Positions 42,290 through 52,882 of a DNA stretch of 64,000 nucleotides are shown here, in pieces (positions within the stretch are counted from its first letter, which is position 1; the number at the start of each line of letters is the position of its first letter). Position numbers and translations under genes: made by a program. Source of the DNA: Acholoe squamosa (lineage: Eukaryota > Annelida > Polychaeta > Phyllodocida > Polynoidae); the NCBI GenBank assembly GCA_949317995.1, contig OX439050.1, forward strand, positions 54,127,777 through 54,191,776. Reading direction: 5' to 3'. A model generated the notes under the pieces. It saw nothing but the letters and a program-made list of their open reading frames with translations, was not told where the DNA came from and did no database searches.

Positions 42290-44799
42290 CTGTGGGTCCA
42301 GAAATACAAAAGAACTTCATGACTAAACCTTTTGTGAAATATCATATACATTCTGGTAATCATTCCGTTAGGGCTCTATGGGCATTTGGGTAACTTCTGG
42401 GGATTTCTACCTGGCCGGAAGTAGAATGACGTCACCCTAGAGACAAACATTCACGCCGTCTCTGTTCCTCAGGGACATGGTGGCACCATGCTGTCACACA
42501 CTTCCAACTGTTTTCAGATGAGATCTCATCTGAATTATAACCTTCCATTTAAGTTTCCACGAGTTTCAGATGATCTCATCTGAATGTAATTCAAATTCAG
42601 ATGAGATCTGGCATATATCCTTAATCGGGGGCTCTGCCCCGGAACCCCGTTTGGCCGGGTACCCCGGTCAGCGCGAAGGCATCAACATTCGTCTCTGCGG
42701 AGGGCCAGGTAAGTTTTTCAAGAAGTGACCCTTTTGAGCTATATAGATACACATCAGCAGTTCTTGATTTGGAGCTAATTTACCAGATGCAATGCTCAGT
42801 GGCTGGCCCAGAAAAAAGTGGTCCACCATGCAGGCAGAGTGTAGAAGTTATTCAATTTTATACCACAAAATCATCCCTTTCAATTGTATAGCCAATCATA
42901 AAAACCCATACAAAAACCCGAGCTAGCTACTACTTATAGTATAGCAGACAAAAGTTTGAATCAAAGTAGAATGGATAGGGTGTTCAGCCTATTTTTAGAA
43001 AAAGGTAGAAAATTTCATTTTTTTCCCAGGAAAAGGATAGAGGAAAACTTGAGTAATTGAAAGCTGAAGGAACACCTAGTTTCATTTTAATTGAACATCT
43101 TTTCTTGAAAGTGAGGGGTTTTGGACAGACAAACTAACCTATACTGGGCCATAGAGAGTGTTCTACGTCTCCGGTTAAGTTTCTGTGAATGTGGGGAGGT
43201 CCCTGTGTGTGCACCCTAAGCACCCAGGTAGCAAGGATATATTGGGCCAATGTTGGCTTATATCAGGCCAATGTTGGCTTATATTGGGCCATGCATGGAC
43301 AAGCATGCCCCAATGCTCCATTGCTGATTGGGGGCTCTGCAGTTAGTGGGGCCTACATGAGCTATAGAAAAGGTAAACACATTTACTGAAAACCTACAGG
43401 ATCCAGAACTCGTCAATAGTGACTACTTTAGGTGCTCAAGTTGACAATACCTAAACCTACAGCTTTAGGTCGTAGGGGGTAGTCATAGGTGATGACCTAA
43501 AGTCGTCACTATTGCTGTCAGTTATAACTATATGGTCCTGTGTAGAAATTAAATGTAATATGTATAGTGTTGTCTTTTCCATTTTCCCAATATTATTTCT
43601 TTAATTACTTGTTATCTCATCCACCATTAAAGAGTTTACTGTGGATATTCCTAACCCACTGTCATAGATTCAGTGAAACATTGTGATGTAGTATATTATT
43701 GTGAGTACACCCATCTACATGTATTATACATTAGACACACTCAAATAAGGGGTCACACTTTAGCAATATCTATCAGAGCGGTGTGAATGACCCATCTTTT
43801 TCTACCTTTTCTACTTAGAAATCCCTATCTTTCTCAGGTACATTTGTATCAAACATTGCCCATATTCTCCTACTCATAGTAGACTATACAACAAGAGCAA
43901 TGTAAAGATAAGGCTCAATATATGCCCCAGATCACATCATTTGTATCATAGAAATGCATAGTGGGGCCCTCTCATGGAACAATCCCAGACTGGCAGTAGA
44001 GCCAAGGTGGTCAGTATGACGACTTAGGGTCGTCATAATGACCTGACGACCCTCTGATGAGCATAAACTCTTCATATATGACGACTTACCAATAGCGGCG
44101 GGTTTTCAGTGCTGCAGTATTTGGGAGCCCAGGGGGTATCAATCTCACTATAATATGTTAGGGTTTTCTTGTCCAATCAATTCGAACTTTCGGCAGTAGA
44201 TTCTAGAGACACACAAAATTCAGATCTACCCTGCTGCATTTCCATTCTTATAAGCAATAAGGGTGTTTTGGCACTTCTTGGGACACATTCAGCTGTAGTT
44301 TTACTACTTGCATTCAAATTAATTATTTACGATGGCTTATATCATAGCCTTCCATTACAGGCACTTCTGGACTGATTTGTCCAATTTAGCCCAGCATTTT
44401 AGGACAGGGTGTTTTGGAGAGCCATCAATTTCCACTACCAAAACTGCATGCCTTCACAGGCAGTGCAAAGTGGTCACTTCTCATTTACTCATTCATATAA
44501 AACCTTGATTTTCCTATAGTAAACCTTTTGGAAAGTGACATGTATGTGTAGTATGAAACCATATGGCTTCCCATTCAGTACAGATCTTCATGTTATATAT
44601 TTGAGGTAAATACTCATAAATAGAAGTTTAGTCTGAGGAGAGGGGAAAACAGCTGAATGTGCCCTGTGAGCATGAACTGAACACCACCCTAGAATACAGC
44701 TAGACCTCAATATAAGTGGGTTGTTTAACACTGTGACGGACATAGGTGTGGCACTGTGGCCACTGATTGCCTTACCTACAATAAGTAACAATAACTTAC
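42290..44799. other. Intron 10: palindromes and minisatellite, no gene
   Basis: Contains a perfect 22-bp palindrome at 42513-42534 (arms TTCAGATGAGA) and related half copies up to 42612. It also has a short GGCCAATGTTGGCTT minisatellite (43236-43300) and inverted GACGACTTAGG/CCTAAAGTCGTC-type motifs near 43400-44090. No coding similarity. Confidence 0.55.
43236..43300 (+). repeat. 21-bp tandem repeat with GCCAATGTTGGC palindrome
   Basis: ATATTGGGCCAATGTTGGC recurs with period 21 (two full copies and one partial that turns into GGGCCATGCATGG). The core is an NF1-like palindrome. Confidence 0.75.
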
Positions 44800-44853
44800 T
44801 TCGTAGGAATCAAAATGTGGCTCGAATTGGCCTCCAATCCCATAGTTTACAAC
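44800..44853 (-). CDS. P4HA-like exon 10 (iron-binding HxD)
   Basis: Acceptor ATTCAG, 54 bp in phase 0, donor GTAAGT. VVNYGIGGQFEPHFDSYE contains the H-x-D iron ligands of 2-oxoglutarate dioxygenases in the canonical P4HA context. Confidence 0.95.
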
Positions 44854-45169
44854 CTGAATACAAAAAGTAGAAGAACAGCAGTGAAAAAAAGTTGCAAAAG
44901 GATTCTTCCCTACTTAGCAACTCCTATTTGTACCATATTGGGCTGTATACGCGCCCGGGCACTCATTAATCTCAACCAGGCTCTACCCCCCGCATTTATA
45001 CAATACATAAATTATAGTGTAATCTGAAATTTCAATACCCCTGTACCACCCGTGCTTATTCAAGACCTTCGTTCATTCAAGACCCCGGTGCTTTTACAGT
45101 GCATGTTCCTTGTAATTAGTAAAGGGCCTCCTTTATTAGTGATTAAATGCTATTTTATAACAAACACAC

Positions 45170-45290
45170 CTGCAGGGGCTCAGCACTAGAAAATCTGTTC
45201 CTTAGAGTGGTCTCAAGTCCTGTGATGCCCTGTACCCTCAGTGCTAGGTTGGAGACAGGCTGAAGACCCTTGTGTTCATACAGCCATGCA
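45170..45290 (-). CDS. P4HA-like exon 9
   Basis: Acceptor TTACAG, 121 bp, donor GTGTGT. AWLYEHKGLQPVSNLALRVQ and GITGLETTLRN match 'SAWL...V..R...ITGL' of the family. It needs two bases from the previous exon to keep frame; see exon 8. Confidence 0.92.
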
Positions 45291-46624
45291 CTGTAAAATA
45301 ACAATGATATAGGTTGCCATTTACATTGGCTAATATTCTGAATTCATACAGATTTCATCTAAAGCCTAATGAGAAAAGAAGTTATCTTGGGTATGGCAAC
45401 CAATGAGATAATTCACAAAGCAATAAAGGGTAAAGACGACATGGCTATTCAGTTACATCATAGGTAAAATTTAGGTATACGAGCAATTATGGTCTACCCC
45501 ACTGCTGGAGAAGTAAGGCGGATATTGGCATATATAATTATATAGCACAGACTTTGGACCAGACTGGTTCTCAGGAGCGGCACTTGCACACTGACATCAG
45601 CGACTTCCGGACCTGATTTCGCAACTACATCTTTTCCTGGCATGTCACTCTATTTGCTGGTACCTACATGATCTCACAAGAGATTCCGAGTTCAGGTCCA
45701 TCATGGCAGTGCACACTGCTCAATATGGATTCTCGCTATAGGGGAAAGCCCACGAAACTTAGACTAGTCATGTGACATCTGAACTGAACCCAATGCAAGT
45801 GCTGCTACCTGCATTAGAATCTCTCTAACACACCCATTGATCTTAGTCTAAAGCCCCAACTCCACTAGGCTGGGTGGGCGGCAGCGTTTCATGTGGCACA
45901 GGTTTTCCTTCGCTATTGTTGACATTATGTGTCAGTTTTTTGTGAATTTCATGTCAATATCATGCCATTCAAGCCCGGGGGGGCACTCCCTATATGTTCT
46001 ATAGTAACCATGTACGTACACAGCCCTTGGCTTGGTACCCCTTTTAGAGGGGCAAAATTAAAAGAAAATATACTCCTTTGAATGGGAATCATCTAGTAAA
46101 GGTACCCCTTTTCCTGCTGTCAGAATGCAAGAAGACAAACTCTCAATTTGGGTACATTTTTCCAGGGAATTCTCAAATAATAAGCTAGGAAAGGGGTACA
46201 TTTATGCAACTATTCTGTTGAAAGGGTGCCCAAATTTCCCCGTAGAATTTTTAATGAATTGATTGAAAAAGTTTGGAATTAGATAACGACCCCATGATAT
46301 CAACCCTAACTCTGGCACAAAAGCGGCCCTTTTAACAGGTCTGCTCCTGGGTCCTAAAAAGTAGCCCTTTCCTGCTAGTTTGTGTACGCACATAGCTTCC
46401 AATTATTCTCAAGTGGCCCCCCTGGGCATTCAGTCACCTGTGTCGCCTAGAACAATGATTTTGGTGTGTCGTCTGTGATGCTGCTGCCCCTTGCAGCCTA
46501 GTGGAGCCCCGGCATATGTCCCAGAGGCATACGAATAACAAGTGTAATTAAACATAATATAACATTATTGCTACACAATCATAGCACAAAGAAATAATTA
46601 TATTGCTCCAAACTCACTATTTAC
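45291..46624. other. Intron 8 sequence, no feature
   Basis: No coding similarity, RNA gene or clear repeat seen. Confidence 0.4.
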
Positions 46625-46682
46625 TTATCCGTATTGATGATGCCCTCAGTGCACTTGGGGGTCCAACTTTGGCTCGATACAA
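46625..46682 (-). CDS. P4HA-like exon 8 (probable; frame clash with exon 9)
   Basis: Acceptor TTCAG, then LYRAKVGPPSALRASSIRI, the expected position and spacing of the family's 'LSRATV...T...YRVSKS' segment. The only GT donor (ATAA^GTAAAT) leaves phase 1, whereas exon 9 needs phase 2. Either a one-base loss has destroyed the frame or a non-canonical junction is used. Confidence 0.65.
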
Positions 46683-48577
46683 CTGAAGCATATGGTTTAG
46701 GAGGATATCAATGATATCTAGACAAGCTTGCATTCGTATTTTATTATGCCATTGACTTGAGTCAATGGCATAATGACTTGATTCTGCTACAATGGAACAT
46801 AGAGAAAAATTACACACTTGCATTTGCACGAATATGAGCACTACAAATTTCACAAAGAGAGAATCTTCATGTAATTCATTCAAAGCCACCCATAACTCAT
46901 GCTGATAGACGAGGTAGGTAACATGTGTCATTATAGTATAGTACAAACAAAGAAAGTTGCGAGGAGGATTAACTCTGTGGCTATTAAGGTTAATAGCCAT
47001 CATCCTGGGGCATGTCAAATGACCGCTGACCATTAACCCTTTAAGGAACACCTTAACCCTTTAATGGCCAATAGTGCATACATGCCCATTTGTTGTTTAA
47101 CTCATGCAGCAGTGACATAGGACATAGACAATGACATAGAACATAAATGTCAATGGCAACATATGCCAATGGACTAAACGTAACTTTCATAATGAACTGA
47201 CCAGTGGTGAATAGTCAATGGCATGTGATTAAAAAGAAGTTCCTGGTTGATCAGTCCGGTGAATCGTTGCTTCATTATCGTTTACTTTCCTAGAAATGCT
47301 TTGACTAAAGCACATGTATATACTTTGTGGATGACTTTGTCTAGCACTACTCTACTTTTTTTTTCTAACATTGATGAAGAGATAACTCAAGAACCCGTAG
47401 ATACAATTTATATATCTTTATTGTATAAGCTTAACAACTGATATTTCGTGGTGAACAATACTTCTCGCTTGGCTAATGAGGCGACACATGTTTCCATTGT
47501 GAGAGATTCCATATTCAACTTAAAATACAATAAATAGATCCTTCTGCATCGCGATGATGATCTCCATCCTGCACTCTGATATTACCATAGGGAGTCTATG
47601 TTTCTAGGCTTGGCAAGCCTGTATATATATGTCAAGTTATAGGTTGCAGCACTATGCAGCTATGCTATTGTATACCAGAAGGTGGCGCTGCACAACCTGC
47701 GTACGAGCTGGGTGACCGTCGTGGCTGCTACTGATTCTACTACATAGGGATATGGATGTCCTGTCCCATGGGCTTGCTAGATCTGGTTCATACTGGAATG
47801 TACCGGTCTATGGGCCTCGCTATGGGATCCCCCTGTGGTTATCCCGTGTGATTGGTCTTCTGCCTGATGGTTATCCCTTGCATGCTCCATATACATTCTG
47901 GACTATTAGTAATATGGTTTACACGTAATTGTTTTAGTGGGGTCTAATTGTACAGAAAGGCAAAATACGGGTGGTTAATAGGTAGAGGTGATAATTGTAT
48001 AGGAATTACTATAGAGTGGGATATATATGACCGCTATACTTAACTAAGGATATATAACCAAACAGTAATTAAGTTGTCACAGTTGGCGCTCTTAACGCCC
48101 TTAATTTATTAGGAAAAACAAAAAGAAAAAAATTGAGGTCCAACCAAAACAATATGGTGTCCTCCTTGTGTGTGTGGTGACTACCTGGGAGGGGGTCAGG
48201 TGACTTAGATGATACTATGCAGGCCTGCCCCCTATGTGAGTCCCAGTGTAGCAGACACCTGAGTAGCAGAACCGCTACCATATATACCATTATAATAAAC
48301 TAGTAGGCTAGATAATTATAACGCCCTTATAATGAATTTCATGTATGTATTATGCTGACAGAATCATCGTAAAACTGAACAGTGAACCACTGTAATTGCA
48401 CTGCAGGGAAGAAGTGTAGATTTTACAAGAAACCCGACATGGTAGTATGGTGGTAGAAGGAATCTCTGTGGAAATAACCATGGATCTCTGGCAACATTGG
48501 GACAAGCCCAGTGTAGATAAAACAGCTGATACACAAAGACATAAAGGCATGCATCTAGATTAAAAGAGTCAACTTAC
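46683..48577. other. Intron 7 with a 30-bp palindrome
   Basis: No coding similarity. A near-perfect palindrome (arms TTATGCCATTGACT, 2-bp centre) lies at 46744-46773. Confidence 0.5.
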
Positions 48578-48745
48578 ATGTGGTGTAGCAAGCTTTTTGA
48601 TTTGTTGTACCTCGGTGTTTGTGATGACATCGTAATACATGACAATCCAGGGGTCAGCACTGAGGACCTCCATCTTATAGGTAAGGTATGGTACGGTGTT
48701 AGTGTGATATGCACACCACACATTGGACGTGAGGAAACTCTTTTT
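48578..48745 (-). CDS. P4HA-like exon 7
   Basis: Acceptor GTTACAG, 168 bp in phase 0, donor GTAAGT. VWCAYHTNTVPYLTYKMEVL and DPWIVMYYDVITNTEVQQIK with KLATPH correspond to the start of the catalytic domain ('L-x-C-x-Y ... P-x-I-V-x-Y-x-D-V-I-S'). Confidence 0.95.
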
Positions 48746-49057
48746 CTGTAACATCAAATTGAGACAAGTTACAACTTGTCTCGATTGTCTGCATATAAAC
48801 TGTCCATCCATACCCAATTGATATGAGGACTAATCTTTTTTGGTGGACTAGCAGCAAAGTACATTAGTGATATACAGATTTATTCGGAATGTTAGAGGTC
48901 TTAGTTGAATATAAATCAATTCTCAGTTCATTAAAGCAGATTATGTATTTTGATTATTGGCACAAATTCTCAAAGTGGGGAGCTTTTCAAATTCTTGTCA
49001 TGCATATATATTTAATCACAATATGAAATGCAATCAATGTTCAAGCCAATAACATTA

Positions 49058-49150
49058 AATTAGGGAGTGGTCATTTTTCAACAACAGGGGGGTTGGTGAA
49101 AGTCCGTGCGCGCATGGCGAAAATTTTTCCGTCCTCATAAAGGGGTCTGA
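49058..49150 (+). repeat. Truncated MITE copy flanked by 26-bp direct repeat
   Basis: GGGAGTGGTCATTTTTCAAC to GGGGTCTG matches the left half of the element at 50124-50357. It is flanked by near-identical AATCAATGTTCAAGCCAATA (49030 and 49153). Confidence 0.75.
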
Positions 49151-49295
49151 AATACAATCAATGTTCAAGCCAATATCAGCGTGTGTTAAATAAAGTGAGA
49201 AAATTAATTCCAATGCACAATTTAGAGTGGACCATCTTCCTAATATTTACTTTGAGCAGTAGGGTAATGAAAAGACACAATAACAAAAAGCTCAC

Positions 49296-49444
49296 CCAGG
49301 TCACCCCTTGACTGCAAATCTTTTCGTATCCCCGATTGAACACTAAAACATCAGCTTGACACTCGTCCCCTTCTCCTGAATCGTTCTTGGCTGCGATAGA
49401 TGCCATGACCTGTGCTGCAGTTTTCAATGCTGTATTCTTTGTAT
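49296..49444 (-). CDS. P4HA-like exon 6
   Basis: Acceptor TTTGCAG, 149 bp completing a split Asp codon, donor GTGAGC. It ends ADVLVFNRGYEKICSQGVTW, the 'YE-x-L-C-R-G-E' segment preceding the catalytic domain. Confidence 0.92.
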
Positions 49445-49710
49445 CTGCAAAATAATTCAAAACTATGCAATAGATTTTATGAGATGTCATTGTATACCAG
49501 ATGAAATTTCCTTTGGAGTCCAAAAGACGTACATTATCATTTTGATGTATGATTTTAGTTCTTGTTCTATATCTAAAATTGTAATTAGACATGCTCGTGT
49601 GATTGTGGCCTTGAAAATATGGTATCTTCAATGAGCTTCGAAAATCATTTTGGCATAATTCTGGAGATACTTAGTGCTGGTACCTCTTACTGCAGAATTC
49701 TGCATCTTAC

Positions 49711-49762
49711 CTATAAGATATGCAAGATGCACATATTTCGCGGCTTTATCGAAATTGGCTGT
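49711..49762 (-). CDS. P4HA-like exon 5
   Basis: Acceptor TTTCAG, 52 bp, donor GTAAGA; TANFDKAAKYVHLAYLI continues the tetratricopeptide-like peptide-substrate-binding domain. Phases agree with exons 4 and 6. Confidence 0.88.
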
Positions 49763-49930
49763 CTGAAATAAAGTAGAGAATAGACACATTGACAATCATC
49801 ACTTGTTCTAATTAATATTGATCAAATCTATTCAATGGTCATTCCAAAAGAGGTAGCTGTTCATGGTTTATAAGAGTATTTGTGAATAAGGTCCTCTATT
49901 CTACTATGTGACATCGATTTTGACACTTAC

Positions 49931-50075
49931 TCGATTGTATGCCTTTCCAATGTGGAAATATAGTTCAGATTTGGGTACTTCATGAGAAGGGGTTTCTAAT
50001 GCCTTTGTAAGCCAGTTAACAGCTGTAAGATTCAGATTCCAATTGAGTGCAGCTAACCCCATGTCAAACATGTCT
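49931..50075 (-). CDS. P4HA-like exon 4
   Basis: Acceptor TTTACAG, 145 bp completing a split Arg codon, donor GTAAGT. DMFDMGLAALNWNLNLTAVN and WLTKALETP match the TPR-type substrate-binding helices of P4HA. Confidence 0.93.
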
Positions 50076-50123
50076 CTGTAAAAAAGAATTATAGTTGTGT
50101 TTAAACATAGGTCTAATATTAAA

Positions 50124-50357
50124 TTAGTGAGTGGTCATTTTTCAACAACAGGGGGGTTGGTGAAATTCCGTGCGCGCATGGCGAAAATTTTTCCGTCCTC
50201 ATCAAGGGGTCTGAAATTTTTCCGTCCCCCCTTTTATTCTATAGTCGCGCGCGAGCTTTTTCGCTCAAATGGTGTGAAAATCTTTTTGTCCCCCCCCTTA
50301 GAGGGGTCTGAATTTTTTTGTCCCCCTTGTTTTTAATAAAAGACCACTCCCTTATAG
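50124..50357 (+). mobile_element. MITE of about 230 bp with GAGTGGTCATTTT inverted ends
   Basis: The left end (GTGAGTGGTCATTTTTC) pairs with the right end (TTTAATAAAAGACCACTCCC). The interior has three TTTTTCCGTCC/TTTTTGTCCCCC-like steps with long C-runs. A partial copy lies at 49058-49150. Confidence 0.75.
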
Positions 50358-50431
50358 TGAGAGTTACATCTTGTATTGTTTTGGAAGAACTGTTTAATAC
50401 CCCTTAGGGTCAGGCATATTTTGCTTATGTT

Positions 50432-51459
50432 GATAGTCCACTTGGCCTCTGTTGCATGATTGAGCCATACATTTCCTATTTGAATTCCTTCGACAGAGGC
50501 CTAGTGGACTATGGGTGTTAGTGAATCTGAAAATCCTATTCAGATCGCCACATATCCGCAGAGCCCACATCACTCAGAGCTCTTCTAGCTAGCATGCCAC
50601 TTGTATCAGCATTTCCTGGCCCATGGAACACTGAAAACTCTTTGTTCTGTGTCCCTAAATTTAAACGATAGCAAATGAAAGAAAATGTCAAAGAAAGTGG
50701 ACAGAGAGGTAAACAAACGCATGTAAAACAACTTGTCTCATAGGTAGGGCTGATGCTTTTGTCACCTGATACCCATAGTCCACTAGGCCCCATTTGCGCG
50801 AATGACCCATACAAACCCTATATGGAATCTGGCGAATGAGGCCTAGAGGACTATGGTATTACGGCCCGTTTCCACCACCCGACATGGTCCCTCTATCGGC
50901 CGACCGCTCCACCTCGGCCGACAGGGCTGCCATAGGATTCAATGGAGGGGCATGGCCTCTGCCGGCCGACTGTAGTATTCATGATGGGACTATCGGCTGA
51001 TACAGAGGCCATATCGGGTGGTGGAAAATGGGCCTAACTAGACATCAGACAAAACCCTGGAATGACTGTGTCTCCTATTGCACGATATTACAAGGGCTTA
51101 GTCTTTATTACATAATGTCAGGTTCACCTTTGATATCAGATATGAAGTATAACATTATGAATGCACAAAAATTCAAACTTACTTGGGATCCTAAGATCAA
51201 GTAGTAATTACAATCATACAGAAGCAGTACTAGTTTATGAATGCAATATCACAAGGAAGAGGCTATCTACGTGCCGGAAGAGTACTTGGCTTTCTAGAAG
51301 CTAGAAGAGCTCTGAGTGATTTGGGCTCTGCGGATATGTGGAGATCTGAATAAGATTTTCAGATTCACTAACACCTATAGTCCACTAGGCCTCTATGGCA
51401 GTAATCGATATGGGAAATGTATGGCTCAATCGTGTGACAGAGGCCAATTGGACTATCGA
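50432..51459. mobile_element. Foldback element (about 1.03 kb) with 160-bp inverted arms
   Basis: The left arm (GATAGTCCACTTGGCCTCTG ... GAGCTCTTCTAG, 50432-50590) is the approximate reverse complement of the right arm (51295-51459). The motif AGTCCACTAGGCCTC and its complement recur at least six times inside, giving nested hairpins. It contains another MITE at 50859-51037. It sits in intron 3 of the host gene. Confidence 0.8.
50859..51037. mobile_element. MITE of about 180 bp nested in the foldback
   Basis: Terminal inverted repeats GGCCCGTTTCCACCACCCGA and TCGGGTGGTGGAAAATGGGCC. The interior is rich in CGGCCGA. Confidence 0.8.
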
Positions 51460-51600
51460 TGTAAGATCTGGCTCTGAATAATATGACTTAACAAAAAATT
51501 AAGTCAATGCATATAAAAATGACCCCTTCCCAAATTGAATCTCAGGAAGACACAGCTTCTTACTTCTGTGAACGAAAAGAAAGTCTAGCTAGATACCCAC

Positions 51601-51769
51601 CTTCCATCTAAGGGTCGTAGAGCTTTATAGCCCCGCACACTGCCCTCTGAGAGCGCATCAATAGATAAGTTGTATGTGAGCTGAAGACGTAGCAGTGACT
51701 GTAGTGCTCCCTGCCTATCTGCTGCATTAGGAATGGGTGCTGGTAGTTTGAACATTTCAGTCTGGAACT
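51601..51769 (-). CDS. P4HA-like exon 3
   Basis: Acceptor TATTTAG at 51770 chosen because it keeps frame with exon 2 (a CAG 16 bp upstream does not). 169 bp, donor GTGGGT. ADRQGALQSLLRLQLTYNLS matches the conserved 'GAA-x-A-L-x-R-L-Q-x-T-Y-x-L' of the N-terminal domain. Confidence 0.92.
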
Positions 51770-52300
51770 CTAAATAGAATATAGCCTGATACAATTTATA
51801 GGTAGATTGTGAGAAAGTGAGACATGCTGCACATATCTATTCAATTGCAATGATACCATTAGGAATTTCGACCCAGAAGACAGTAGTGCTTGACACTAGT
51901 TGCAGAACAGACATCTTTTCGAAATGCCTAACTTCAAGACCCAGAATAGAAGGTATTCTGCCTGGTTCATGTGGTAGAGTAGAAACCGGAGAGCTGCTAT
52001 GTAAAGTGCCCTTGTCAAAAAGATGCACTCCTCAATGGCAGGGTTAAGGGTTGAGGGTTAACTTACAGGTTGCTAGGGTAGAGAGCTACCCCGCTGGTAA
52101 ATTATATCTAATAGCCCGTCACACTATAACCTGTAAATTAAAAAATTAAATTTGTGACACAATCTGCGAAAAGGGCCCTTAGTGCAGGGGAAATAAGGGC
52201 CCTTTGCCCAGTACATGTCACTGTTATGAAACCCTCCCATTTAAATTATTGCATTAGTTTTTGGGCACTATCAGGAAAAGTAACAATGATGTATACTCAC

Positions 52301-52440
52301 CCCATAGGGCAGAGCCATCAAATATTTGGTCAGACAGAAAAGACCAGTCCCTCACCAAGTAGTAGGCCGATAGAGGGTGTCTTAGAGCAGCTAGTTGTGT
52401 GGCAGCCTGTTTGGGCTCATCTCTCTTAGCCTTAATTAGC
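52301..52440 (-). CDS. P4HA-like exon 2
   Basis: Acceptor TGACAG, 140 bp completing a split Arg codon from exon 1, donor GTGAGT. ALRHPLSAYYLVRDWSFLSD corresponds to 'HP-x-N-A-F-x-L-x-x-R' in P4HA N-terminal dimerisation region. Confidence 0.93.
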
Positions 52441-52703
52441 CTGTCATAGGAAAATGTCCATATTTATTTTATTGAAATAGATTTACATTGCAAAAGATTA
52501 GTAATAACTGTGGTATTTTTTCCTTTTATGCTTTGCTTACGAATGATGATAGCTGTGCCCTACAGAAATTTAGACCCCATGTATATATGCCTGATAGCAT
52601 TGACTTAAACTGGGTGCATCCTAGACACAGGGTTGCCTTATACAGAAAGTATACATACTTTTTCTGGGGGGGGGCTAAATATGAGGATGATGGTTCTCCT
52701 TAC

Positions 52704-52882
52704 CTCCTTATTTCCTTGAGTCTGCTCTCCTCTTGTTGCACATACTTTTCAATGGTGCCCAGGAGCATGTCCTGGTTCATTAACAGATTCCTTAGTGTCT
52801 GCACAGCAGTAAATACCTCTCCACCAACCCCTGGAGGACTAACTCCAACCAGACATAACACACCTAGCAGTAACTTCAACAT
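52704..52882 (-). CDS. P4HA-like exon 1: start codon and signal peptide of collagen prolyl 4-hydroxylase alpha-like protein
   Basis: ATG at 52882; MLKLLLGVLCLVGVSPPGVG is a typical ER signal peptide. It is followed by EVFTAVQTLRNLLMNQDMLL and a coiled-coil-like start (EKYVQQEESRLKEIRR) as in P4HA dimerisation domains; donor GTAAGG. Exons 1-13 total 1476 bp (about 492 codons found; family about 520-550). The enzyme hydroxylates proline in collagen-like Gly-X-Y repeats in the ER with iron and 2-oxoglutarate, usually as a tetramer with protein disulfide isomerase. Divergence is substantial, so it could be a lineage-specific paralogue. Introns 11 and 12 are inflated to about 12 and 24 kb by mobile DNA. 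Confidence 0.93.
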
